64,000 nt of DNA from Bacillus massilinigeriensis (GCF_900111815.1 NZ_LT630004.1:2756565-2820564), one strand, 5' to 3'. Shown: positions 17,956-27,194, counted from the first letter of the stretch. Numbers and translations are program-made. Notes: generated from the letters alone by a model not told the origin.

Positions 17956-19260
17956 TTATCTTGTTGCAAAATAGCTTAGTATTCCGTTAAAAATTCCACG
18001 TGTTGCTTTTGCTTGATAGTTTGGCGTAGCGATATACCTTTCTTCGACAGGATTGGACAAGAATCCAAGTTCTACGAGGACCGCCGGCCTGCGGTTTTCC
18101 CTTAGAACATGGTAATTTCCAAATTTCGCACCCATATTCCTCATTCCGGTCTCGCTAACCAGTCCGCGCTGAATACTGCTTGCCAGAATGCCTTCTTTAC
18201 TATAGCCATAGTAAAAAGTCATCACGCCGGATGAAGTGCTTGCAAAAGAATTGTAATGCAACGACACAAAAGCATCTGCATTATATGCATGGCTAATGCC
18301 AACCCGCTTGCTTAAGCTTAAATATACATCCGATGCCCTTGTCATAATTACCCTTGCGCCACTGTTGCGAAGAAGGCTGGCAAGTTGATTTGCGCTCGTG
18401 AGCGCAAGTGCTTTTTCCTGGTAGCTTCGGCCAAGCGCGCCAGGATCCATCCCGCCGTGTCCTGCATCAATGACGATGGTCTTGCCGCTAATACCTCCAC
18501 CAATGGAGGGTTGCGGTGACGAAGGTGCGGGAGTTGGCGCAGGATTAGTTCCGGAAGGTTTCTTCACTGAAAGATAATTAGAAGATGACCAGCCTTTTAA
18601 TCCGTTGCTGCTTTTGATTTGCGACCATGAACCGCTTTTTGCATACACTTGGACGGCAGTATTTTTTTTCACGCTGCCAAGCACCGAACCTGAAGTGGAC
18701 GGCTTGCTTCTCACGTTAAGTGAGGACGCTGTGACATAATAGGTTTTCGTGCTGCTAGGCGGCGCACTTGCTTTGCTTTGTTTTGATTTTGAAACATACG
18801 ACTGCGAAACCCAGCCTGTCATCTTTTTAGAAGGAACATATACCTTTAGCCAGGAGGATTGGCTGCCTCGAACTGTCAGGCTTGTTCCATTTGGAAGAGA
18901 TGCAATTACTCTTCCTTTCATGCTCGGGGTGCTTCGTAAATTTAGGCTTGTTGCATTCACGTATCCGGTCCAGCTAACAGCAGAAATATATTTTGCTGAA
19001 ACCCAGCCGTTGACTCTGCCAACTGAAACCTTTAACCAGCCGTTCTGTTGGGAGGTGACATTTACGACTTGACCATTCCGCAGTTTTCCGACAATAGCAT
19101 AAGACGTACCCGGCTTCGCTCTGACATTTAGAATATCGGCAGTCACCTTGCCCTGATAACTATTGGCAGCATGTGGCTGTAATCCTGGAAGGACACTCAT
19201 CAAAACCATCGCGACAAAGACAACCAGACAGAGGGTTTTTTTAATCATTGATGCATTCAC
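17956..19260 (-). CDS. SH3-domain N-acetylmuramoyl-L-alanine amidase
   Basis: A 434-residue secreted amidase that cuts the bond between MurNAc and L-Ala in peptidoglycan. It has a signal peptide (1-31), three SH3b wall-binding domains (about 35-95, 100-160, 170-235), a Pro-rich linker and an Amidase_3 catalytic domain (about 260-434). The zinc and catalytic residues lie in IVIDAGHGGMDPGALG, VSLHYNSF and VLVELGFLSN. The start at 19260 is GTG, preceded by GGGTGGGG; an alternative ATG lies four codons later. It resembles LytC/CwlB-like amidases with SH3 in place of CWB2 repeats. Confidence 0.92.
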   Translation of the reverse strand: MNASMIKKTLCLVVFVAMVLMSVLPGLQPHAANSYQGKVTADILNVRAKPGTSYAIVGKLRNGQVVNVTSQQNGWLKVSVGRVNGWVSAKYISAVSWTGYVNATSLNLRSTPSMKGRVIASLPNGTSLTVRGSQSSWLKVYVPSKKMTGWVSQSYVSKSKQSKASAPPSSTKTYYVTASSLNVRSKPSTSGSVLGSVKKNTAVQVYAKSGSWSQIKSSNGLKGWSSSNYLSVKKPSGTNPAPTPAPSSPQPSIGGGISGKTIVIDAGHGGMDPGALGRSYQEKALALTSANQLASLLRNSGARVIMTRASDVYLSLSKRVGISHAYNADAFVSLHYNSFASTSSGVMTFYYGYSKEGILASSIQRGLVSETGMRNMGAKFGNYHVLRENRRPAVLVELGFLSNPVEERYIATPNYQAKATRGIFNGILSYFATR

Positions 19261-19518
19261 TTTTTCCCCACCCTTTTATGTATTTCCCATGGACGAAAGT
19301 GGCAGTCTCTCTCTCTAGTAAACATTTGGCTATACCCTATTTTCAGAACATTACACTTCTTTAGAGAAAATAGTCGAATATTATATCGGCTGTATATTGT
19401 TTTCCTTAATAGGAAATCGGGAAAAAACAAGCCAGTTTTACATATATTGCACTGTCAAAATTGCAAGAATTAGATTATATTTAAAGAGATGGAAAAATTT
19501 TATTTTGGAGGAAGAGAG

Positions 19519-20532
19519 ATGCGTAAATTAATAGCGGTATTGATGGCAATCTTGCTGGTTGCCGGCGGCCCTGCAGCACAAAGCTTTGCTGCATTCACGG
19601 AACAGGACTTGGATACCTTTTTGAAGAGCGAGGGGATTACGAAAGAGCAGCTAGCAGACCATCTCGAATACTACTATGATACCGTTATCGATGACTTTGA
19701 AAGTATTCAGAAACTGGACGAGTTTCTGGGAGCGAAAATTGACGAAAGCAATCTTAAGGCATTGCTTGGAGAGTTCGGCTTTGCCAACGAAACCGAACTT
19801 GTAGCTTTCCTTGCAGAAAATGGCGAGATGGAAAGCAATGAGAATGTCAGAGACATTTTCATTTATGAAGATGCCCTCAGATCCACCGTCGAATTCTATC
19901 AAGAAGAGCCTATGTTCGATGATGCAGAGCTCCAAGCAGTCCTTGCCGAGCTTGGAATCGGTCTATCAGAAGCGGAAGCAGAGAATCTTGCGAACCATTT
20001 CATGAGCCTTGATCTCGAAAACCCTGCCTTCTTGGAAAAATTGATGAATCTTGCTTCAAGATTGGATGCAATCGGCGAGTTTGATAGTGCAACAGACCTA
20101 ACTCCACAGCAGATCCGAGAGCTTGTCAGCCTTTATAAAGAAGGAATGAATTTGCTTAACCTGAATGCGAAATATTATCTAGTAAAAGACGGTGCTAAGA
20201 CACCTATTTCCCAAGATCAACTTATGACGCTTGAAGATACGAATGGCAGCGACGTGCTGATTGAGTTTTATAACAAACAAGGCACTTTCCTAGCAGATAT
20301 CTTATTGACGGCAGAAATGTTCGGCTCCAATTTGATTGATGGTGTTGACGAAGTGGTCGCAAAGGCACCTGTAGTGAAAGATAAGGGTGAAAAAGGTGAA
20401 AAGCCTCAGACAGTAAAAGGCGGAAAGCTCCCGAATACTGCTGGCGATTATGCTGGACAAGCGCTCTTAGGCGCAGCATTGCTTGCAGCCGGGTTCGTTC
20501 TTTTCCGTAAAAGGAATGCGCGTATACAGTGA
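19519..20532 (+). CDS. Processed acidic surface protein with LPXTA sorting signal
   Basis: A 337-residue, strongly acidic protein with a signal peptide (1-24), a helical body rich in Glu and Asp, and the C-terminal signal KLPNTAGDYAGQ followed by a hydrophobic segment and FRKRNARIQ. LPxTA signals are substrates of class D sortases, and this acidic family is typically paired with such a sortase, as here. ATG 19519 follows TTGGAGG; an upstream in-frame start would lack that site. The stop overlaps the sortase start by 4 bases. The protein is expected to be cut after Thr and anchored or released at the wall; its function is unknown. Confidence 0.85.
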   Translation: MRKLIAVLMAILLVAGGPAAQSFAAFTEQDLDTFLKSEGITKEQLADHLEYYYDTVIDDFESIQKLDEFLGAKIDESNLKALLGEFGFANETELVAFLAENGEMESNENVRDIFIYEDALRSTVEFYQEEPMFDDAELQAVLAELGIGLSEAEAENLANHFMSLDLENPAFLEKLMNLASRLDAIGEFDSATDLTPQQIRELVSLYKEGMNLLNLNAKYYLVKDGAKTPISQDQLMTLEDTNGSDVLIEFYNKQGTFLADILLTAEMFGSNLIDGVDEVVAKAPVVKDKGEKGEKPQTVKGGKLPNTAGDYAGQALLGAALLAAGFVLFRKRNARIQ

Positions 20533-21167
20533 GAAAGAAACGCAGGCGGAAAAGGAAAAAGCTTTCGTTCGCGGCATTGATTGGATTGTTATGCATGATA
20601 GCAGGCGCGGCATTGATTTACCCGAATGTCTCCCGCCTGCTCCCTGCTTCCGGCGCGTCGAAAGCGGAGACGAAAGCCCCTGTGAATGAAAGAGCGAAAG
20701 AAACTCCTGCTCCAGTCAAGAAGGAGACGGAAAAAGTCCTATATTCTACCCGTCCTGCTGAGGGAGAAATGATGGGCGAGCTTTCTATTCCGAAAATAAA
20801 TGCGACACTTCCCATTTACCACGGGACCGATGAGGATGAGCTTGAAAAAGGTGTCGGGCATTACGCAGGAAGCGTTTTGCCTGGTGAAAAAGACAATTCC
20901 GTCCTTTCAGGTCATCGTGATACGGTGTTTCGGAAGCTTGGCGAGGTTGGAAAAGGCGATTTGCTCGTTGTTAAGACTAACGCGGGCGAATTTACCTATA
21001 AAGTTAGAAAAGTTAGAATTGTAGACGCGGACGACCGCACTGTCATTGTTCCAAAACCGCGCGCTACCCTGACCGTCACAACGTGCTACCCGTTCTCGTA
21101 TATCGGTGATGCGCCCGAACGCTATATACTTGTCGCAGATCTTACGGAACAGAAACTGCATGAATAA
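20529..21167 (+). CDS. Class D sortase
   Basis: A 212-residue transpeptidase with a very basic N-terminus, one membrane anchor (about 12-32) and an extracellular sortase fold. The catalytic triad is His129 (SGHRDTVF), Cys186 (TTCYPFSYIG) and Arg198 (APERYILVADL). It starts with GTG at 20529, overlapping the stop of the acidic surface protein (GTGA), so the two are co-translated and the neighbour is its likely substrate. A terminator follows at 21173. Confidence 0.92.
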   Translation: MRKKRRRKRKKLSFAALIGLLCMIAGAALIYPNVSRLLPASGASKAETKAPVNERAKETPAPVKKETEKVLYSTRPAEGEMMGELSIPKINATLPIYHGTDEDELEKGVGHYAGSVLPGEKDNSVLSGHRDTVFRKLGEVGKGDLLVVKTNAGEFTYKVRKVRIVDADDRTVIVPKPRATLTVTTCYPFSYIGDAPERYILVADLTEQKLHE

Positions 21168-21172
21168 ATGAA

Positions 21173-21207
21173 GAGCTCCACATCATAAGCTGACGTGGAG
21201 CTTTTTG
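21173..21207. terminator. Terminator between sortase and subtilase genes
   Basis: AGCTCCAC and GTGGAGCT flank a 13-base loop, followed by TTTTTG on the plus strand. The genes converge here. Confidence 0.85.
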
Positions 21208-21211
21208 CTGT

Positions 21212-23626
21212 TTAAGGAGTAACAGGTGCCCCTTTTAAAATGGTGATAGTCCCACTAGAACTTTCAACGAAAGAATAGGAATCTTCCAATGTAATGGTAT
21301 ATGAATATTCCCCATCCTCGAGAGATTCGGGATTCACGGTGAACACTTGATTCCCTGCTTCCATCTCGTTTTTTTGAGTTAAAACAGTTTGCCCCTCATT
21401 AAAAATTTCCATTGTCACAGTACCAGCCCGGTTGGTCCTATATGTTATCGTGTTGAAGCCACTTGCAGTTTCAGAAGCGAGAACAGGCGGAGCGACTAGG
21501 TTGAAGGTTTTGCTTTTTATTGTGGATCTATTCCCCGCTGCATCCGTCAATTCCAGCTTATAATAGTAACTCCCTTCCATTGCCTTTCTCCCTCGATGAT
21601 CATTGCCATCCCATTGGAAGGCAATCGTTCCAGTTTTGAGGGGTTTTTTTAGCGTAAGCGTCTTTACGACTGTTTCATTCCCTGTCATGATATATGCGCT
21701 TGCCGTTGCATTCTCCTTTATATTTGCGGTGAAAGCAAATTTTTTCCTTCCATCCTGTCTAAAAGGAGACTTTGCCGGTGTTACTATAGCGGTGGGAGCC
21801 TTCGTGTCTACCGTCAAGGTCATTTTCCTTGTGGCCTTTCGCTTGGCGGAATCAGCCGCAGAGAAGACTAACGTGTATTTTCCATCCTTCACGAATCTTC
21901 CTTTCTCGTCTTTTCCATCCCAAATGATTTTATGCGTTCCTGACGTTTGCAACCTTGAAGTAAGCAGCCTGCGGACTTCCCTGTTTCTTGCGTCCCTTAT
22001 GCTTGACGTCATATACACCTTTTTATTGATGCTGTAAGGAGCGGAAAGCGTTTTTTTCACTGGCGGTGAAAATAGAGCATTAGCATTCGCCTTTATTGCC
22101 GGCAACACATTGTTTGTTGCTATGATTGTCGCTCCTTTGGAGGCTGTCTGTTTTCCGTTGGATGCTTTGACCATCAGCTTGTATGTTCCAGCTGCGGCAT
22201 ACTTCCCGTTTGAAAGCCTGCCATCCCAAGCTGTCGAAACTATCCCTCCGCCCGATTTTTTCTTTGTGGCAATTTTACGGACAATGCTTCCTCTCGAATT
22301 CTGGATATAAACGGAGTATGTCACTCCCTTTGCTAAAGCAAATGAAATATTGTCTTTTAAATCGCCATCAATGGAAAAGCGAGGAAGTGATTGTTTGATA
22401 CTCGATATGGCCTCCGGTGTTTTCCCGAGCGCCGCTCCAATGTCAATCCTTCCATAGCCGTAATATCGATCCCAGCCTTTCTTCCCAAGGTCAATGGCTG
22501 ATTTTTTTAGGGTATTTATTATCTGGGCTTGCGAAAAAAATGGATTTTTCGACAGGATGAGGGCAGCTGTCCCTGAAACGACAGGTGTAGCCATGGAGGT
22601 GCCGCTCATGTAACCAAATGAACCACCAGGAACAGTGGAAAATATCCTATCACCCGGGGCTGCAAAATCAATATAGCTGCCATAATTGGAATAATAGGCA
22701 AGTCTATCCTGGCTGTCTGTCGCACTAATGCCAAGAACATTTTTCAAGGAAGCAGGGTAGGTAATTTCTTTTGTACTTTCATTACCTGAAGCCGCTACAA
22801 TGAGCGCCCCCTTTTTCCAGGCGTATTGGACGGCATAATCGACGATATAACTGTAGCTTGGTGTACCAAGACTCAAGTTGATAATATTGGCGTTCCTGTC
22901 AGCAGCGTAAATAATCGCATCGGCAATATCATACATTTCAGCGTCATTTCCGGAAAAAACGTTGATTGGCATGATTTTCACATTCGGAGCCACGCCTGAA
23001 CCGCCTAGCTTATTGCTAGAGGCGGCAATAATTCCAGCTACATGAGTGCCATGCATATCCGGGGTTATTTTCGTCCTGCGGGAAACCATGTCATACGGAG
23101 CAACAATTTTGCCAGCAAGATCCGGGTGGTTAATTTGTACCCCGCCGTCAATAACTGCAACAGTGATTTTTCTTGAGCCCTTGCTTGCATCCCACGCTTT
23201 AGCAGTATTTAATTTTTGTAAATACCATTGTTTCTTAAAGTCAGGATCTGATGGTGTAAAAGCTGCTTCCGCCCGATAATTCGGCTCAACAAACTCGACA
23301 TTCGATAGATGATGAAGTTCTTTAGCGGCCTTTTGGAGGCTTGTCCCTTTTGGCACTTGTATAAGAGAGAAACCAGCTTGTGCTAAGCTCTCCTTCTCTT
23401 TTGCCCGGATGGATTGCAGCGCTTTCTTTCTAGCCTGCTCGCTCGTCCCTTCTTTAAATTTAATAATCAGCTCGGTGCTGGCAAAGTCATTCTTTTCTTT
23501 GTCAAAACGCTCTCCAGTGCTCTGCGGTGGTACTTCTGGTGCCATATCAGTTGAAGCTGTGCCTGCTCCAGCGGGATAAAAGGATAATAAGAGCGGGATA
23601 AGAAGCAATAAGCATGATTTTTTCAT
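21212..23626 (-). CDS. Secreted subtilisin-family (S8) serine protease with FlgD/Ig-like repeats
   Basis: 804 residues: signal peptide (1-25), an I9-type propeptide (about 45-125), and a catalytic domain with Asp160 (VAVIDGGVQ), His192 (MHGTHVAG) and Ser344 (SGTSMATP). The C-terminal half has at least three FlgD-like Ig repeats recognised by IIWDGKDEKGRFVKDGKYTL-type endings. I chose ATG 23626 because it follows AAAGGGGAATACG and starts a clear signal peptide; the frame extends further upstream without support. It is about 2.3 kb from the lanthipeptide cluster with an IS between, so a role as leader peptidase is possible but unsupported. Confidence 0.9.
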   Translation of the reverse strand: MKKSCLLLLIPLLLSFYPAGAGTASTDMAPEVPPQSTGERFDKEKNDFASTELIIKFKEGTSEQARKKALQSIRAKEKESLAQAGFSLIQVPKGTSLQKAAKELHHLSNVEFVEPNYRAEAAFTPSDPDFKKQWYLQKLNTAKAWDASKGSRKITVAVIDGGVQINHPDLAGKIVAPYDMVSRRTKITPDMHGTHVAGIIAASSNKLGGSGVAPNVKIMPINVFSGNDAEMYDIADAIIYAADRNANIINLSLGTPSYSYIVDYAVQYAWKKGALIVAASGNESTKEITYPASLKNVLGISATDSQDRLAYYSNYGSYIDFAAPGDRIFSTVPGGSFGYMSGTSMATPVVSGTAALILSKNPFFSQAQIINTLKKSAIDLGKKGWDRYYGYGRIDIGAALGKTPEAISSIKQSLPRFSIDGDLKDNISFALAKGVTYSVYIQNSRGSIVRKIATKKKSGGGIVSTAWDGRLSNGKYAAAGTYKLMVKASNGKQTASKGATIIATNNVLPAIKANANALFSPPVKKTLSAPYSINKKVYMTSSIRDARNREVRRLLTSRLQTSGTHKIIWDGKDEKGRFVKDGKYTLVFSAADSAKRKATRKMTLTVDTKAPTAIVTPAKSPFRQDGRKKFAFTANIKENATASAYIMTGNETVVKTLTLKKPLKTGTIAFQWDGNDHRGRKAMEGSYYYKLELTDAAGNRSTIKSKTFNLVAPPVLASETASGFNTITYRTNRAGTVTMEIFNEGQTVLTQKNEMEAGNQVFTVNPESLEDGEYSYTITLEDSYSFVESSSGTITILKGAPVTP

Positions 23627-23919
23627 CGTATTCCCCTTTATTTTTGAAGTTTGTTTCTCTTTATATCGGTATTTTCCTAAACAGTTACTGTTTTTTCGAC
23701 AAGGGCAGGAATGTACCGTAGATGTTGTTTCTATAGGGACATGGACATAACGAGGCAAGTCGTACGTACGGGGAAAATAGTAAGTTTTCGCTCTGAGACA
23801 GGAAACGCACCTCCCTAATAGGAGGTGCTGCGTGCTTACATGCGTCGTTTGATTGGGGGTACGTGTCCTACACGATACAATCACAAATATAAGAAGCAAA
23901 AATTGGCTAGGTGCCGTTT

Positions 23920-24117
23920 TTATTTCATATTAAACTTGGTAAATGTCCAAACCGCAACAATGAGGCAAAGTGCTAAAGAGATTCCCATAATAGCTGTGTC
24001 TTGCAATGAGGTATTGAACTGGAAAAACTTTTTAAAAGAGTATGATAGAATAGCTTGTGCAGCAATAAAAACAATAACGCCTAAGCCGACTGATATTAAA
24101 ACTCTTAATAAACCCAT
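23920..24117 (-). CDS. Small two-helix membrane protein, unknown function
   Basis: 65 residues with two hydrophobic segments (about 5-25 and 40-62) separated by a short polar loop (YSFKKFFQFNTSLQDTAI). ATG 24117 follows GAGGGAGAG. It is not recognised. It sits between a subtilase and an IS110-family element. Small proteins of this shape are common orphan membrane proteins in Bacillaceae. A link to the lanthipeptide cluster beyond the IS cannot be shown. Confidence 0.6.
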   Translation of the reverse strand: MGLLRVLISVGLGVIVFIAAQAILSYSFKKFFQFNTSLQDTAIMGISLALCLIVAVWTFTKFNMK

Positions 24118-24199
24118 TATATTCTCTCCCTCTATAAATATTGATATATCAACGGTTTGACCCGTTGTTGGAGTGTCAAAAAAATATTTTTCGACACAA

Positions 24200-24500
24200 A
24201 CCCTAACAGATATTAATAAATATGTGATTCTCTTACAAATGCCAGGTACGCTACGCGGTCACTACTGGATAATAACGGAAAGTAGTGATAGGAATTTATG
24301 CGATGCACCATGGATCTCTGCGTAGCTTATGATGACGTACCCTCCCATGTCTCTGGGCATCAGTGTGCCTACATTCCTTCGTTCGGTCTAGTCATAAGGC
24401 AGAGGCTAGCGAAGCTCCTTTAGGGACTCGAGGTCGAATGGAAAAAATAGTGCCAGCTTCTCCGTGTCATCCTGTTGTCTAGGTCCAATTAAGGGGATGT
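24200..24500 (-). ncRNA. Candidate bridge RNA region of the IS110-family element
   Basis: Known of the family: IS1111-type elements encode a bridge RNA in the non-coding end 3' of the transposase that pairs with target and donor DNA. Seen here: a long non-coding end on that side with inverted repeats such as TCACTAC/GTAGTGA (about 24259-24288) and no ORF. The exact RNA ends and guide loops are not determined. Confidence 0.4.
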
Positions 24501-24506
24501 AGGGCC

Positions 24507-25784
24507 TTATGCAACCTCTGCGAGGCCGGGAATATCCCTCATCATTCGCTTTGCGTCAAACGCTTTGTGCTTGGTGCTAATTCCATGTAATACTTTTAAT
24601 AGCTTACCGCATAGAACCACGATAGATCGCTTCTTGCGCAACGGATTAACCTTACGGTTAGTGTAATATTCGTGTAGCTTTCTAAAGGCTTCATTGTGGC
24701 GAATCATCGGCATCATTACTCGGAACAGGAGGGCACGTAGCTTTCTTCTGCCCCGTTTGGAGATGCGTTTTTGCCCTTTGTGCAGGCCGGAGGAATTTTC
24801 ACGTAACGTTAATCCCGCGAGTTTGATTAGTTGGCGTGGATCTTCGTAGTGTGAAAAGCTTCCGATTTCAGCTAATAGGTCAACAATCGTGGTATCTCCA
24901 AGCCCTGGAACCGTTGATAACCATTCGTATTCTACAGACGTTTTTACAAGTTCAACTAAGTGTTGAGTAATACTTTCGATATCTTGTTCTAGCTGGTGGT
25001 AACGGCGAACGAGTGTGGCGATTTCGATACGGGCCATCTCACGTCCTTCTGTTACTCCAATAGAGCTAGCTGCGACTTCGATAAGGCGCACTGCTTTTGG
25101 TCTTTGGGGGGATTTGAGTCCCTCGACCTTTCGATAAAGGGATAACACCTCATCGGGTTGTTTCTGGTGAAGATCGCTCGGAAATGGAGTGCATTCAAGT
25201 GCAGCCATAGCCATTTTTCCGAATAACGGAAATACCTGAACGAACTCTGGAAAATAGCGATCTAACCAGCGAATCATCCTGTTTTTGACAGCGCCTAGCT
25301 CCTCTGCAAGCTTACTTCTAAGCGAGGATCCAACGCGAAGTTCAGCCTCCATACCTTTCAAGATACGGGGGTAGCTGAAGCGCCCATCTTTTACAAGACG
25401 AGCAATTACCAGTGCATCTTTGCGGTCATGTTTGGTTGGTAGATTATCGTCCAACTCTTTTGAGCGTTTGACATGCATGGGATTGGCCATCACCAAGGGA
25501 ATGCCCCGTTCGTCCAGGAAATAGGCTAAATTGAGCCAATAATGGCCGGTAGGCTCTATCCCGATGATGACTTCTGTTTTCCCGTTCTCTTTCATTGCGG
25601 CGAGAATACGTTGATAGAAAAGCTCGAATCCATCTCCAGATTGAGAAACAGAGAATGATTTTTGGAGCACTCGTCCGCGGTCATCCACAAAGCAAGCGTA
25701 GTGTGTCCGCTTGGCAATGTCGACTCCCACAACAAGTGTTTTTTCGGTGACTTGATTAATCTTGTGATTTTGTATAAAATCCAT
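24507..25784 (-). CDS. IS110-family DEDD transposase/recombinase
   Basis: 425 residues. The N-terminal RuvC-like domain starts VVGVDIAKRTHYACF (first catalytic Asp, about residue 22), with EPTGHYW and the Asp of KHDRKDALVIARLV completing the DEDD set. The C-terminal Transposase_20 domain carries the helix-hairpin-helix STVPGLGDTTIVDLLAEIG and GRRKLRALLFRV with the conserved Ser region nearby. ATG 25784 follows AAGGAGG. The gene is full length and seems intact, so the element may be active. Confidence 0.93.
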   Translation of the reverse strand: MDFIQNHKINQVTEKTLVVGVDIAKRTHYACFVDDRGRVLQKSFSVSQSGDGFELFYQRILAAMKENGKTEVIIGIEPTGHYWLNLAYFLDERGIPLVMANPMHVKRSKELDDNLPTKHDRKDALVIARLVKDGRFSYPRILKGMEAELRVGSSLRSKLAEELGAVKNRMIRWLDRYFPEFVQVFPLFGKMAMAALECTPFPSDLHQKQPDEVLSLYRKVEGLKSPQRPKAVRLIEVAASSIGVTEGREMARIEIATLVRRYHQLEQDIESITQHLVELVKTSVEYEWLSTVPGLGDTTIVDLLAEIGSFSHYEDPRQLIKLAGLTLRENSSGLHKGQKRISKRGRRKLRALLFRVMMPMIRHNEAFRKLHEYYTNRKVNPLRKKRSIVVLCGKLLKVLHGISTKHKAFDAKRMMRDIPGLAEVA

Positions 25785-25889
25785 ATGGAGTCCTCCTTGG
25801 TTATCAAATTAGGGGTCAATTCGTGCTACGTTTTGACACCCCGCATCATACCAAGAGGGCTCTTTTTGTTCAAGTCCCCGAAAATGCTT

Positions 25890-26228
25890 CTAACAGGAAT
25901 GCTCCTTTATAAAAAAGTACAGAAAGGAAGCTGCTCCGCATAAAAGAGCCAGAGATATGATTGTCAGAAGGTATAGCTTCATATAGATCAAATAATAGTC
26001 TTCAGGAAACATGTACATGAAAAAAAACAGCAGTATTACAAGAAATGTTAAGACAATTTGGTTGACCTTCAGTTGTATTGCTTTCCGCCTTTCATCCAGC
26101 TCTCCTATTCTGTATGCTAAAATTCCTAAAGTGACAATTGAAAACAAAAAGATACATAACAGTAACCCTACATATAAATTAAAGTTACTTCTGTCAGCCC
26201 CTATCCATTGGTCCAGAGCTTCAAGCAT
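25890..26228 (-). CDS. Small membrane protein at the end of the lanthipeptide immunity operon
   Basis: 112 residues with three hydrophobic segments (about 17-38, 59-78 and 85-106) and a charged loop (YRIGELDERRKAIQ). ATG 26228 overlaps the stop of the regulator gene (ATGCTTGA) and follows AAGGAGG, so it is translationally coupled to the XRE regulator. I do not recognise a family. Position after LanF, LanE and the regulator suggests an accessory immunity or signal-sensing role. The lichenicidin cluster likewise carries small membrane proteins of unclear role. Function is inference only. Confidence 0.7.
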   Translation of the reverse strand: MLEALDQWIGADRSNFNLYVGLLLCIFLFSIVTLGILAYRIGELDERRKAIQLKVNQIVLTFLVILLFFFMYMFPEDYYLIYMKLYLLTIISLALLCGAASFLYFFIKEHSC

Positions 26229-26451
26229 CTGTATTTCCTCCTTCAAAGCTGAATATTTCTTCTATATTTACTTTAAAATATTTAGCTATTTTAAAGGCTA
26301 GTAATAAAGAAGGAACGTATTTATTCTTTTCCATCACAATTATTGTTTGTCTCGAAACCCCAATTTCTTTTGCCAGTTCTTGCTGAGTTAATTTATTTAA
26401 TACCCTATATTCATACACCCTATTCATGATTACTTCTTCATGCTTTTCCAT
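26221..26451 (-). CDS. XRE-family transcriptional regulator of the lanthipeptide cluster
   Basis: 76 residues, nearly all one helix-turn-helix: NRVYEYRVLNKLTQQELAKE, then IGVSRQTIIVMEKNKYVPSL, then a third helix LAFKIAKYFKVNIEEIF. Single-domain XRE proteins of this type often accompany ABC-2 immunity transporters and class II lanthipeptide genes and usually act as repressors. I chose ATG 26451 (preceded by AAGGGG at 7 bases); an in-frame ATG at 26475 overlapping the permease stop (TAATG) is an alternative. It lies in the LanFE operon, so it is probably autoregulated through the paired TACA-N3-TGTA sites at 28094-28122. Confidence 0.85.
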   Translation of the reverse strand: MEKHEEVIMNRVYEYRVLNKLTQQELAKEIGVSRQTIIVMEKNKYVPSLLLAFKIAKYFKVNIEEIFSFEGGNTDA

Positions 26452-26474
26452 AATAAACCCCTTCATATGCTTCA

Positions 26475-27194
26475 TTAGTAATCTTGTTTGGATATCGCAA
26501 AAAGGGAGCAGAGCAAAACCACTACTATTGATAATGCAACTATCAAATATTCCATTCCACTTAAATTGTGAGAACCAATTAAAATAGGGAAAAAGTAAAA
26601 CGGAACTTTTTCAACGATCTTCTCTACACTGGCCGGAAGTATATTTCCCTCGAGCAGCGTACTCACTAAATTAGGGAGAAAAGAAATGGACAATACTGCT
26701 ATGACAAATAAAACAGTTACTTTTCGATAAAATAAACTGATGAATAAAAAGAAGGTGGCATATAAAACAGAGAATAGAATGTAGTTTAAGATGCTTTTCA
26801 AATAAAGACTTAGTTCCACTGTGGAATTTAAATAATAAGCCATCCCCAATGTCATTAGCGAGCAAGTAATACCGAAAACAAGCCCGATGTATAGGAAACC
26901 AGTAAATTTAGAGAGGACGTATTTCTTTCTATTGGTTTGGCTATTGAAAATCAATGTATTTACACCACTGCCCATATCCTTTGTAAACAAGTTCATTCCG
27001 AAGCTGACACAAAGGATACTTCCAAATAGTGCATAAAAAGAAGTAACATGAAGAATCGTAAACGGGCCATCAAGGTTTTTGATCGAGTATGCAATCCCAA
27101 AAGCAGGGAAGATAGAACCAATTAATGCGACATATAGATAAAATTTAGAGTGAAGACCTCTTACATCAAGCCAGAACAGTTTTGATGCTATCAT
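26475..27194 (-). CDS. lanE: ABC-2 type permease, LanE-like self-immunity subunit
   Basis: 239 residues with six predicted membrane helices and a short cytoplasmic N-terminus, the shape of LanE/LanG/BcrB permeases. With the ATPase encoded just upstream it would form an exporter that clears the cell's own lantibiotic from the membrane. Its start overlaps the ATPase stop by 4 bases (ATGA), so they are coupled. Only one permease gene is present; LanFEG systems have two different permeases, so this one may act as a homodimer. Family assignment rests on topology and context more than on motifs. Confidence 0.8.
   Translation of the reverse strand: MIASKLFWLDVRGLHSKFYLYVALIGSIFPAFGIAYSIKNLDGPFTILHVTSFYALFGSILCVSFGMNLFTKDMGSGVNTLIFNSQTNRKKYVLSKFTGFLYIGLVFGITCSLMTLGMAYYLNSTVELSLYLKSILNYILFSVLYATFFLFISLFYRKVTVLFVIAVLSISFLPNLVSTLLEGNILPASVEKIVEKVPFYFFPILIGSHNLSGMEYLIVALSIVVVLLCSLFAISKQDY

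Larger units (their letters stand above)
24168..25845 (-). mobile_element. IS110-family insertion sequence (IS1111-like layout)
   Basis: It contains one DEDD transposase gene, about 60 non-coding bases 5' of it and about 340 bases 3' of it. Short inverted motifs near both ends (GTGTCAAAA at 24173; TTTTGACACC near 25835) match the subterminal inverted repeats of the IS1111 subgroup. IS110-family elements make no target duplication, so exact ends cannot be fixed from one copy. Confidence 0.65.

Noticed and set aside
21212-23626. The nearby subtilase as the LanP leader protease of the lantibiotic
   Set aside because: It has a full FlgD-like secreted architecture, lies beyond an IS element and a small gene, and the beta core starts TTT after GG so no extra trimming is required.
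23805-23830. Hairpin GCACCTCC/GGAGGTGC as a terminator or riboswitch
   Set aside because: There is no T tract on either side and no gene arrangement that needs it.
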